64,000 bases of DNA from Labyrinthula sp. Ha (Eukaryota > Sar > Bigyra > Labyrinthulida > Labyrinthulaceae), in contig JAALGZ010000007.1 of the NCBI GenBank assembly GCA_015227615.1, positions 124,001-188,000 of the forward strand, read 5' to 3'. Below, one piece after another: positions 12,101 to 20,701 of the stretch. The notes under the pieces are model-generated. The model made no database searches, had not been told where the DNA came from, and worked only from the letters and a program-made list of their open reading frames with translations. A program made the translations under genes and the position numbers. Position 1 is the stretch's first letter; every line of letters starts with the position of its first letter.

Positions 12101-13942
12101 TTTGGATCGGATATGATAAGAGAGTTTTTTAGATTTGGAACATATGTTACGTTTTTGAGAAATAGAGATGTATTATTGTTGAGTAGATGAGGAACGTCTC
12201 CAGTAATGGTATTGAACTGTGTGGTTTTTAAAGCACCAGTTATAGAAACATTCTTCAAAGGTCTTGGATTTTTGAGAATGTTTTTATTGTTTGTAAAATG
12301 TCCAGTAGCTCCAGAGTCGACCAGAGAGTTGAGGTATCTTTCTTTGAATCTGCAAGTGCAAGCCTTTTGTATCTTAATCTCATTGATTGTGATACTTATT
12401 CTTGCTAAACTAAACTCACTTGTAGTTTCTTCGAAGTATTTATCTTCATCGTTTTCTTGCGTTTCAGTGTCAGAACCCTCAGAATTTTCATCGACTATAT
12501 CTTTTTTACTTACTCTTATAACTTTGAAGTGACAGTTTTAGAGTTTGTGTTCCGTAGAGCCACAGCCCCAGCATCTGTTCTCTTTGGTGGGACAACTGGG
12601 CTTACTACGTCCCCATCCATCGCAAGAAATACAGCGGTCATTTTTCTTGTATTCTTTTTCGCTCTTGTTAACCCCAGTTTTCTTGGTCCTAATTTTGTTT
12701 TGTCTATTATTGGAGTTGTCACAACGTAGATTCATATTCTTGCTCACAGTTTGAAAGAATGAAATAACTGCTTCTAAAGATGTAGATGGACAGAGAGTCC
12801 TCTGAACTTTAAACGTTGAATCGGGAATATGATATAAAAACTGTTCAATTATTTCTCTGTTTTCCATGCCTCCGTGGGGATATATATTCAGCTAAACGTT
12901 GTTTGAATATAGATAGATATATATTCAATTCACGGAATTGAATAGTAGCAAGTCTTCTTCTACTAGTTATTAACGCAGTTTCAATATCTTTTTCATAGTG
13001 TTGTTTAATCCTTGAAAAACTTTCATAAAGATCATAACTTTGATCGATATAATGAACAAGATCAGCAGATATTGTTCTTCTGACAATATGGAGAACCGAC
13101 TAGATTTTCATGGCGTGGTTAATTTTTGCTAACTTGAACTTCTTTTTATCTTTGAATATGGGAAAAACGAAATGTTTGTATTCAATTAGAGTTCCTTCTA
13201 GTGACATTTTCATAAGAGAGATAGGTGTATTTTTAGAGTTCTTCTTGTAAATATTAAACATTTCCGTTTCATAGTTAATTTTAAGGTCTGTGCATAACTT
13301 TTTTATTGGATTTTCGTGAGATAGTTTGTTTTGAATATACTTTGGACATTGAATAGAATATCTAAGATGTTGGTCAAGTTGTTTTCTTTCAAGATAAGCA
13401 AAAATAGAGGCTTCCCGATCCTTAAATTGATCCTAGGAGAGCCTAGCCTCGGTAATTCATTTGAAATATTATCTTCTTTTGTTGTATTGTATTGGTTTGT
13501 TTGGTATCTGAGTAAGTGCGTTTTATTACTCATTTTACATAGTTTTGTAACGTTCTTCAACCTACCTTTTTGGGTAAACTGCAGTTTAAACTATTGAGGA
13601 GAAAGATAACCAACGTAAGGAACTGTATCTCTAGGGTAATACAAACTTGTTGGTAATACACATGTGGTACCAATAACTCGCACACAGTGTCGATACTGTA
13701 ACAAGGTCTTTATTGTGATACTTTTACGAACATTATTCTTGGTGGAGACGATAGGTATATAGCTAGATAAAGTTTCTACAAGTAGACAGATCGCAACCAG
13801 AATCTTAAATATGTTTTCCATGTAACTATCCTTTTAACTTTGAATTTAGGTTTAATAAAGATATATATCCAGAGTTTTCGAGGCAGTAGGTAAATGAAAA
13901 CGAGGAAGAATAGAATCAGCGGAGAGACTTAGGCTCTTAACC

Positions 13943-14073
13943 TTTTGTTTCTGTATCTTATATTCAAGAATTAAAGTATACCTGGTATTCAGAGGTAACT
14001 CTAGAATACCAACGCTAACTAAAAAAATATATATATACTAAACTAAATACCCAAACTACATATAAATACAACA
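13943..14073 (-). repeat. 5' LTR of the copia element
   Basis: About 131 bp, the partner of 9070-9196. The inner edge adjoins the primer-binding site. The outer edge adjoins the target duplicate GAAAG at 14074-14078. Confidence 0.88.
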
Positions 14074-14121
14074 GAAAGACAATACTTTTCCAATGAGAAT
14101 TTATTTAGTTTGATTAAACGC

Positions 14122-14544
14122 CGTTTTATTTTCTTTTTAGAACTAAATGAAAATAAATCTGCAAACAATATTCTGCTGCTGTTGTTGGTGATGATAACAG
14201 TGGAAACTGCAGGCAGATATAATGTGTTGTGCAACAGAAATGAAAACCATTCTTTTAATAAAAGTCGTATAAATTTTACCTTAGACTTTGAATATTTTGA
14301 AAAATCCTTGCACATTATTGACAAGAAGATTGCGTATATTAGTCGGGTATCAATTGTGATAGCAGTATCCAAAAAATATAATGATAATTATGAATATATA
14401 CTTCGAGATATTAAGGCACAACCAATCTTGCAACAGAATCTTAAGTATGAAACAACAACAAAGAGAAAAACTAACAGGAAGCAATGGGATGATAAAAAAA
14501 TAGACTTTTCAAGAGTAAAAAGACAAAGAGCAATATTATCCTAA
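14122..14544 (+). CDS. Unassigned ORF next to the copia insertion
   Basis: An open frame of about 140 codons without a clear upstream ATG; the first internal ATG is at about 14190. A plausible splice acceptor (TTTCTTTTTAG) lies just upstream at about 14140, so it may be an exon. It is rich in Lys/Asn with a basic C-terminal end, and no family is recognised. The copia target site at 14074-14078 lies only 50-100 bp upstream, so if this is a real gene its 5' part may have been separated by that insertion. Low confidence that it is coding. Confidence 0.25.
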   Translation, partial: RFIFFLELNENKSANNILLLLLVMITVETAGRYNVLCNRNENHSFNKSRINFTLDFEYFEKSLHIIDKKIAYISRVSIVIAVSKKYNDNYEYILRDIKAQPILQQNLKYETTTKRKTNRKQWDDKKIDFSRVKRQRAILS

Positions 14545-14814
14545 ATAAGAGTTGACTATTAATGAAATACTTGGAACTTTTAAGAGTTCTTTCAAACCGT
14601 CTTTCAAGCTTTGAATTACGGATTGATATATACGTCTCTAAAGGTAGCCTGAGTAAACTCAGTTCATTGATCAATGTTCTTGTTAGCATCTTCACCTCAT
14701 TTTCATGTATCTGGGTGTTCGATAGTTCATTCCGAGTAGATATAAAACCCTCAAGAAAGCCAAAGAAACTGAACATAAGAACATGTTTTAATACATTATT
14801 TCTAATAGGTCTTT

Positions 14815-15096
14815 ATGAGCCAGATTCTCCCAGCTATTACAAAAATGGTGAAAGAAAAAAACTGTAAGAAAATATTTCATGGCGCAAGAGAAGCAACTTT
14901 GTTTGCACAAGATCTAAGGACTGAGAAGGATGCTGCTATGAAACAATCAGCCAAACTTATTCTTCTAATACCAAGAAAAATATGCAAGAAAACAGCAAAA
15001 AAGTCGTCCCAAAGTCCAAAGAGATCCCGAGGGAGACCAAAAAAATATGGGGATGAACCTCCAATACAGAAACCATCACCGGTCTCAGCATTCTAG
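14815..15096 (+). CDS. Small basic protein with an AT-hook-like motif
   Basis: A 93-codon frame from an ATG at 14815. The second half is strongly basic (ICKKTAKKSSQSPKRSRGRPKKYG) with an AT-hook core, RGRPKK, near residue 75, which binds the minor groove of AT-rich DNA in chromatin proteins. The first half (residues 15-55) is helical in character. A possible splice acceptor (TTTCTAATAG) ends at 14808, so this may be the last exon of a longer gene whose upstream part could include the frame at 14562-14814. No known family is recognised. It converges on the DUF2236 gene, about 100 bp away. Moderate to low confidence. Confidence 0.35.
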   Translation: MSQILPAITKMVKEKNCKKIFHGAREATLFAQDLRTEKDAAMKQSAKLILLIPRKICKKTAKKSSQSPKRSRGRPKKYGDEPPIQKPSPVSAF

Positions 15097-15196
15097 TCAC
15101 TAAAAATATAAATAAAGAACCTAATTAAATAAATATACTTTAACACCATTTCTTAATAATAATCGTTAACTCTTTTCACACAACTACATTAACAAA

Positions 15197-16429
15197 CTAC
15201 AACTTAGATTGCACCTGTGGTTTTATTTCTTTCCCTGTTCCAGCTCCATGTCCAGTAGGTGTTCCTCTTCTTTTCAGTTGTTTCTTCAATTGCTTAGTGT
15301 GAATATTAATCAGCAACTTTTCACCAAAACCAAAAGGAATGCTAGGAATAAAGGTTCCAAAAAAAAATCCTAGTCCTTTAGTTAAAAGTATAGACCAGTG
15401 ATAATTCCCCAAGTCTTCAATAGCACCTCCTGTATAATCTACTCCATTTAAATATCTCACCATCTGCAACAAATAAGTGTCTACAATATTCTTAGATAAA
15501 ACCCCATTTGTTTGTCTTGAAACTTGATCAGAGAAAGCACCAACAAACTTTTTAAGCTCATCCGCATTGAAAAAATCAGGATAACCTTGGTGAATCATAC
15601 TTGCAAGCATAAATTCTTCCTGATCTTCTAATGACTTTGGTAAAAGTTCTTCAACTATTCCAAGAATCCATCCAATTAATCTCCACATATGAACATATGC
15701 ATCAATATCACTTGGCGAAAACTTGATTCCCATACGTCTTAAGCTTCTCAGATTTTGGTAACAAAAGATCCCCAACGTAATTGTTAAATCTTGCTGATTT
15801 ATTGGCACTACTCCTTCCACATAATATCCTTCAGGAACCATATTTCTTTGTCCATTCAATCTATTTGTAGTAGGAAGCCAGGTTCTTAAAGCGGAATGAA
15901 GCAATCTAACTCTGAGTAAGGACTGATGTGCTTCTCCAAAAGGTTTCAATGCACCTGGAAAGGCAATGGCAGCCAATAAGAGGGAAGTTTCTTTGACCCG
16001 CCGAGTTGGGTTAGTTGAAATATTTCCAGCTAGTGCAGTCACTACAGTTGCATTAACAAATTGTCCTCCTCCAATCAAGCTTCCAGATAACAAGGATATG
16101 CCCATGAAAGGTGTGTGCATATTGTGTATTTCTTGGCCTCTCTCAACTTTCTTCCAGTTAACCCATTTAGGGTAACTTTCTAAGGATGAAGTTTCTTTTA
16201 TAAAGTTTTTATATATTTCTTCTGAATCATATTTATTTACAGATTCCAACAAGTCATGAATGTTTACCAAACCTCCTTTGTTATAGTGAAGATCTTGCGC
16301 AACAGCATCTCCAATACTGTCTCCAATAAGTCGGAAACTATTTAACGTACCTGAATTAAATCTTTTTGAAAACTTCAAACTTTTCCTCGAAGGAATCTCT
16401 TTCAAGTTCGTTTTATGGTTCTTGTTCAT
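15197..16429 (-). CDS. DUF2236 / Lcp-mpaB-type haem-dependent oxygenase
   Basis: A 410-residue protein of the ER-bound oxygenase mpaB / rubber oxygenase (latex clearing protein) catalytic-domain family. The haem-pocket residues known from Lcp of Streptomyces K30 (R164, T168, R195, H198, R202) are matched with identical spacing by R144, T148, R175, H178 and R182, the last three in RVRLLHSALR; H178 would be the axial haem ligand. A second conserved block, DAYVHMWRLIGWILGI (about 243-258), is also typical. The N-terminus is basic without a clear signal peptide. The substrate is unknown: relatives cleave polyisoprene or act in fungal meroterpenoid pathways. The gene starts 77 bp from the divergent methyltransferase-like gene. 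Confidence 0.8.
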   Translation of the reverse strand: MNKNHKTNLKEIPSRKSLKFSKRFNSGTLNSFRLIGDSIGDAVAQDLHYNKGGLVNIHDLLESVNKYDSEEIYKNFIKETSSLESYPKWVNWKKVERGQEIHNMHTPFMGISLLSGSLIGGGQFVNATVVTALAGNISTNPTRRVKETSLLLAAIAFPGALKPFGEAHQSLLRVRLLHSALRTWLPTTNRLNGQRNMVPEGYYVEGVVPINQQDLTITLGIFCYQNLRSLRRMGIKFSPSDIDAYVHMWRLIGWILGIVEELLPKSLEDQEEFMLASMIHQGYPDFFNADELKKFVGAFSDQVSRQTNGVLSKNIVDTYLLQMVRYLNGVDYTGGAIEDLGNYHWSILLTKGLGFFFGTFIPSIPFGFGEKLLINIHTKQLKKQLKRRGTPTGHGAGTGKEIKPQVQSKL

Positions 16430-16506
16430 TCTTTCTTATTATTGTTTTGTATTCGACTCTTAAGCAAAAGTACGGAAATAAGATATCTAATGACGTGGCA
16501 TTATGA
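16430..16506. promoter_or_regulatory. 77-bp divergent promoter with a TGACGTGGCA box
   Basis: This is the entire space between the start codons of the DUF2236 gene (minus) and the corrected start of the methyltransferase-like gene (plus). It holds TGACGTGGCA at 16491-16500, an ACGT-core element of the type bound by bZIP factors. The same ten bases recur inverted at 52253-52262, upstream of the 1802-codon gene. Confidence 0.5.
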
Positions 16507-18529
16507 ATGGAAGAGACATCCTTACAAAAAAAGATTTTGCAGAGTTTGTTTAGTAGAATATCGTTCATTAACGATGGAACTATCATTTCTGATGGCAACC
16601 TATGTATTTTTACTATCTTTTTTATCTTAGACATTCAAAGTAATTTTGGTTCGGGAAAAACTGTATAAATGAGTTTTCTCTAATATCTACAGACGGTCTT
16701 GGCACTGTTTCTAAGAGATCTTGAAAAAATGATAAGAAAAAACATGTTGAGCAGTACAAGAAGAATACTAGTATTAACTTTTTCTTTCTTATTCTTAGAT
16801 CAAATACTTTGAATGTACTTTTCGAAAGCAGAAAGTGGAGAAAGGTTTGAATATTGTTTTTAATCACATTATTAAGATGATTGAAGCGAACTTTGATTTC
16901 CAAAACCTATTGATCAGAAAATCTAGAGATAATATTTTGAAAGCCAAAGAAGACTGGTTAACAATAGGCTATGGAAAGGTTGTTTCATATAAAACCAATC
17001 AGTTGCATTATTTATTGTGCACAACAATTCTACACTCTGTTTTTTTTGCTATCTTCTTGAAACTTTTTTCTTCAAACCTTTTTCGTATTAATAAACAATT
17101 CTGTAAGCTTGTTTTTCTTGGTGCTGGTAGTGGAGCTGAAGTACTTGGACTTCTTTGCTTTCTTGACCTTTTTTCAACTTTGGTGTTTCAAAAGTTTGAA
17201 CTTGTTATAGTTGATAGAGAAGAATGGTCAGAAGTTTTTCCAATCATTAAAAAAATAGCTTTATATAAAGCAATAAATCTTGGGATTGAAATAAACGTCA
17301 CAATATATAAAATTAATTTACTTGATAAAACTAGTTTGAGAGAAGTTGAAAAACTAGTCAATGATGCAACATTAGTTTCATTTTTCTATTCTTTCAATGA
17401 ATTGTTTGAGGCAGATGAAAATAATACAACTGAATTAATTAATAAAATTATCTCTAGTATGCAGCAAGATGCGGTGTTGTTATTGTTGGAGCCAATGAAA
17501 ACTGAGAATGGAAAATCTTTTTGGTTATTTTCACACTTACTTCAGAGTTCCTATCAAATGCGTTTTCTCTCTTCCTGTTCAACTCAACTTAAGATTAGAT
17601 ATGATAAGCATTTTTTCTTAAACACAAAACTAAAAACTATCATTGACCAAGTAGGATTAAAGTTCAATGAAGATGTAAAACTTGCAATGCGTTGTTTATG
17701 TCACAGTTATGTTAAGGAAAGTACAATTAGGAAGGCAATAACATTTCCAAAAAATCTAAATCTGGGTCTTGTTTTCATTAGCAGGGAAAAGATAAAAGAT
17801 TTTTTTTCTCTATTGAGTGGCTTATTGGCTGAAGATAGTTTTACATTTGTTGAGTGTTTGAGCAGCTTAGACAATGCAAAGAAGGGTTCTTACTCAGAAA
17901 AACTAAACAGATTATCTAGAGCTTTGAAAAGACGAAATAGCGGAATAAACATTACTTTATTGTTACAAAAAGATATCAAAACCCTGTGTACACTTGGTTC
18001 TGTTTGTGCATTTGACTTAATTATCTATGATGATTATGATTACTATATTAGAAAAGATGTTGATATTTTCTTAAGTTCAAGCACTAGTACTCAAGGAAAA
18101 CTATTGGCCTTCTTGGCTCCAATAAATTCTTCTTCTACTTTTGTTTTTAATGAAGATAATAAACACAAACTTATAGAGTACGATAAAATTATTAATTGGA
18201 AAACTTTGAAACACTATAATGGAAATGAAGTTATATTCAAACTAAGTAATAGTACTGAAAATATGTGGGAAACTGAAAGTACACTTTTCCTTGTATTTAC
18301 CAAGAGGAATTTGAGGAACACTGAAAATAACTTTAAAAAAGTCTTTTACAAAGAATTGGAACATAATACGAACAGCTTTGATGAAAAAATATCTCGAGTA
18401 ATAATTCCAAATATATTTCTGAAGTTTGAAGAGCAAAAGCAAAATTTGGTTTTTTCCAGAGTTTTAGGTATGTTTAGACCAGCTGATATATTGCACAGAA
18501 AAATAGAAATAGTAATACTCAGTTCTTAA
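16507..18529 (+). CDS. Methyltransferase-like protein (Bmt6/Methyltransf_34 type) with three tiny introns
   Basis: Four exons, 16507-16603, 16631-16662, 16693-16770 and 16799-18529, give 645 residues. Introns are 27, 30 and 28 nt, each GTA...AG, and the joined frame stays open from the ATG at 16507; the long frame alone has no ATG start. Residues about 172-213 form a Rossmann nucleotide-binding pattern: a glycine-rich loop (FLGAGSGAEVLGL) followed by an acidic strand end, VIVDREEW. This resembles the SAM-dependent Methyltransf_34 family that includes yeast Bmt6, a 25S rRNA uridine-N3 methyltransferase, but the match is by eye and the C-terminal ~300 residues are not recognised. It ends 63 bp from the convergent SRPBCC-like gene. 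Confidence 0.6.
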
Positions 18530-18592
18530 ACATTTTAACTTCAGTTGCAAAAATAATATATATTCTCTTATTGATATATATTCCCAGAGTAG

Positions 18593-19231
18593 TTACATTT
18601 CGACTTCTCCTGTGACTACTTCTGCTACGGGAATTAGATCGCTTTCATTCTGTACTTGTTCAACCTGCATAGCAGTACCTGTATTTCGTGTCTCTAAATA
18701 CGCTTGGAAAGTAATTCGAACTGCATTTACTGCCTGCTTCACTTGTTCCTTCGTGGTATAATAGATGAAAGGTATAAACGGAGGAAATACAACTAGTACA
18801 CAAAAGGCTGGACACACCATCCATAACTCTTTCTTCAAAAAGTTCACGCCATATACAAGCTTAACCTCTGTCAACTCTGGAAAAGTCTCGGACGGAAGAA
18901 TCTCAACTGTGCATATTGCCTCATAGTTTGAAATTCCGCTATCTGCATTAATCCTAAACGTAACTTTTTGGTTTTCCTGATCAACTGTAAGAATGTCGTA
19001 GGCTAAGCTCGGCGAAAGATAGATTCTATACGGCTTCGTGACAATAAAACTTCCGTTTGGTACTGTTGAATCTTTCACCTTACCAACTGTTGAGTCTGGA
19101 CTTTGCATTGAACCAATAAACTTGTTAAACTGAAGTATGTTATTCCAAGCTGTCTCAGCGTTTGAAACTAAAACTCTGATAATAGTATCATTATTCTTAA
19201 ACTGTATGTTTCTAAATCTTTCATCTGGCAT
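18593..19231 (-). CDS. SRPBCC-like protein with a C-terminal membrane helix
   Basis: A 212-residue protein. Residues 10-135 have the feel of an SRPBCC (START/Bet v 1-like) ligand-binding fold: an N-terminal strand, a short helix around ETAWNNI, then a run of amphipathic strands. A hydrophobic segment at about 137-160 (MVCPAFCVLVVFPPFIPFIYY) probably spans a membrane and is followed by a short amphipathic helix and an acidic tail. The topology suggests a membrane-anchored soluble domain. No catalytic residues or named family can be assigned. It faces the radial spoke gene across a 249-bp divergent gap and converges with the methyltransferase-like gene. Confidence 0.55.
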   Translation of the reverse strand: MPDERFRNIQFKNNDTIIRVLVSNAETAWNNILQFNKFIGSMQSPDSTVGKVKDSTVPNGSFIVTKPYRIYLSPSLAYDILTVDQENQKVTFRINADSGISNYEAICTVEILPSETFPELTEVKLVYGVNFLKKELWMVCPAFCVLVVFPPFIPFIYYTTKEQVKQAVNAVRITFQAYLETRNTGTAMQVEQVQNESDLIPVAEVVTGEVEM

Positions 19232-19480
19232 TTCTTATCTGTTTTTGTCTTGACCTCTTTGCAGTTAGAATTAAGATTATTAAAAGCCCGGTTGTTTGTT
19301 CAGTTCATTACTACATAGTGCAGTTTTAAGTTCTTTAGCCCGGTCGCACCATTTGAATCAGAGCACACAGTATTGTTCTAATTAAGAGCAGATGATGTAT
19401 TTCATCTAAATTTTAAGATCCTTCAATTTTTTTTCATTTTCTCTACGTCTTATGGTTGCAACTACTAGCCGTTAGAATCC
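19232..19480. promoter_or_regulatory. 249-bp divergent intergenic promoter region
   Basis: This space separates the SRPBCC-like start and the radial spoke gene start. It contains a repeated AGCCCGGT core (about 19287 and 19339) and, close to the radial spoke start, GGTTGCAAC (about 19453-19461), which resembles RFX X-box half-sites that control ciliary genes. The X-box reading is weak. Confidence 0.3.
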
Positions 19481-20701
19481 ATGGAAGAAAAAGAAGAAAA
19501 AATGACACTTGGATATGACTTCGCTGAAATAAAGGAGAGCTTAGTTCAGAACTCTACTTACGAGCATCTAACTAAAATTTTGCATACCATTCTTGTATAT
19601 AAACCTGAAAAGCCTCTGGACTCCTTTGAGCATTTGTCTAGACTAGTAAAAGAGACAGACAATAGTTTGGAAAGGAAACAATGGACGACCAAGACGGTCG
19701 TTAGCGAAGAGGAAACTGAAAATTTGACAAAACTACAATGGTTGTATCTCGATACAATTGATTCTTCTGATGAGGGAAAAAATGAAGAAACTATGCAAGA
19801 AGTGAAAACTGAGTCTCTAATGCCAAGGCTGCAACATGTAACTCATAAGTTCAAAGCAATTGGGATCCAATTTAATTCTTTTGACTTGGTAAAACTGGCA
19901 GCAGGCTTATCTTCTAAAGAAAACCTGAGAGAACTTTCTTTTTTTGGCCTCATAAGAACATTACGAGATCCTTATTTTGTCTTGACTTGTCGAAAAGTTG
20001 AGATGAATGAAGAGGGGGAAGCAGCGAACGCTACGGAGATATTCCTAGTCAGCAATGCCCCTGAAGGGCCCTGGTCCGAAATATTAAATCCGACATCAGA
20101 AAATATTCTTGTAGCACGACTATGCACTAAGCTATTGAAAGGAAATCTTGATGCTTATATGGAAAAGGATCTCTTATCAGCAAGGTTAGCTTTTATCCAC
20201 TCACGATGTGTTAAGGCTACAGAAATTATCCCAGAAGATGGAGAAGCAGAAGAGGCTTCCGAATTTAGATTCACGTACAAAGGATTAAAATTTGATGAAG
20301 AAACGGGAAATATAGTAACAGAAGTAAAGCCAACCGGAGACGAAGAAGGAGGTGAGAATGCGAGTAAAGGAGAAAAAGAAAACGTTATAGAGGAATATAA
20401 TGAGCAAGATTGGGTTCCCATTCGTGTCCCGCTGAAAAAATTAAATGGAGATACGACAACGAGCTTTCTGCAAAGTAAAGTTTTCCCTGGTTTATACCTT
20501 ATGAAAAGGGAAAATGAAAGGCTTAACTTCTATTCGGGTTTTGGGAACGTATCCGATCTAAATAACACAGAGCATGAAACAAGAAACAAGCTTCCAAAAA
20601 TGAATTTTGTTAATAATACTCTTATAATATCTGAAGAAACAGAAGATATAACTGAGCAAACACAAAATAGTGGTCAAGAGGAGGAAGAGCATGAAGAATA
20701 A
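19481..20701 (+). CDS. Radial spoke head protein RSP4/RSP6 (RSPH4A/6A-like)
   Basis: A 406-residue protein matching the radial spoke head family. The N-terminal block STYEHLTKILHTILVYKPEKPLDSFEHLSRLVKE (about 24-57) is typical, as are the central catalytically silent blocks around LREL and YFVLT and the C-terminal WVPIRVPLKKL near residue 312. RSP4/6 form the head of the T-shaped spokes that transmit signals between the central pair and dynein arms of 9+2 axonemes, so its presence implies a motile cilium or flagellum. The protein is acidic, with Glu-rich insertions (about 250-300) and a Glu-rich tail, both usual for the family. It is somewhat shorter than animal RSPH4A. RSPH9 is a related alternative. 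No intron is needed. Confidence 0.82.
   Translation: MEEKEEKMTLGYDFAEIKESLVQNSTYEHLTKILHTILVYKPEKPLDSFEHLSRLVKETDNSLERKQWTTKTVVSEEETENLTKLQWLYLDTIDSSDEGKNEETMQEVKTESLMPRLQHVTHKFKAIGIQFNSFDLVKLAAGLSSKENLRELSFFGLIRTLRDPYFVLTCRKVEMNEEGEAANATEIFLVSNAPEGPWSEILNPTSENILVARLCTKLLKGNLDAYMEKDLLSARLAFIHSRCVKATEIIPEDGEAEEASEFRFTYKGLKFDEETGNIVTEVKPTGDEEGGENASKGEKENVIEEYNEQDWVPIRVPLKKLNGDTTTSFLQSKVFPGLYLMKRENERLNFYSGFGNVSDLNNTEHETRNKLPKMNFVNNTLIISEETEDITEQTQNSGQEEEEHEE

Larger units (their letters stand above)
9070..14073 (-). mobile_element. Ty1/copia LTR retrotransposon, broken
   Basis: A fossil of about 5.0 kb in reverse orientation. Parts in copia order from right to left: 5' LTR, primer-binding site just inside it (resembling the initiator-Met tRNA type, GGTTAAGAGCC), a nucleocapsid-like CCHC region near 12.55-12.6 kb, integrase region near 11.6-11.9 kb, reverse transcriptase near 9.74-10.39 kb, RNase H near 9.37-9.73 kb, a purine-rich tract next to the 3' LTR, and the 3' LTR. 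Flanks carry a 5-bp duplication (GAAAG at 9065-9069 and 14074-14078). The coding part is broken, with roughly ten or more disruptions. LTRs differ at about 8% of sites, so it is not a recent insertion. No nested element was seen inside it. Confidence 0.9.

Noticed and set aside
14471-14776. Minus-strand 101-codon ORF opposite the AT-hook locus
   Set aside because: It overlaps two plus-strand frames, has a hydrophobic low-complexity end and no recognisable domain.
16631-16700. FGSGKTT, Walker A-like, in the spliced methyltransferase-like N-terminus
   Set aside because: The P-loop pattern GxxxxGK[ST] is not met because the first glycine is missing, and no Walker B follows. It is probably chance.
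19453-19461. GGTTGCAAC as an RFX X-box before the radial spoke gene
   Set aside because: Only overlapping half-sites are present, within a likely 5' leader. Not enough to call a ciliary-gene operator.
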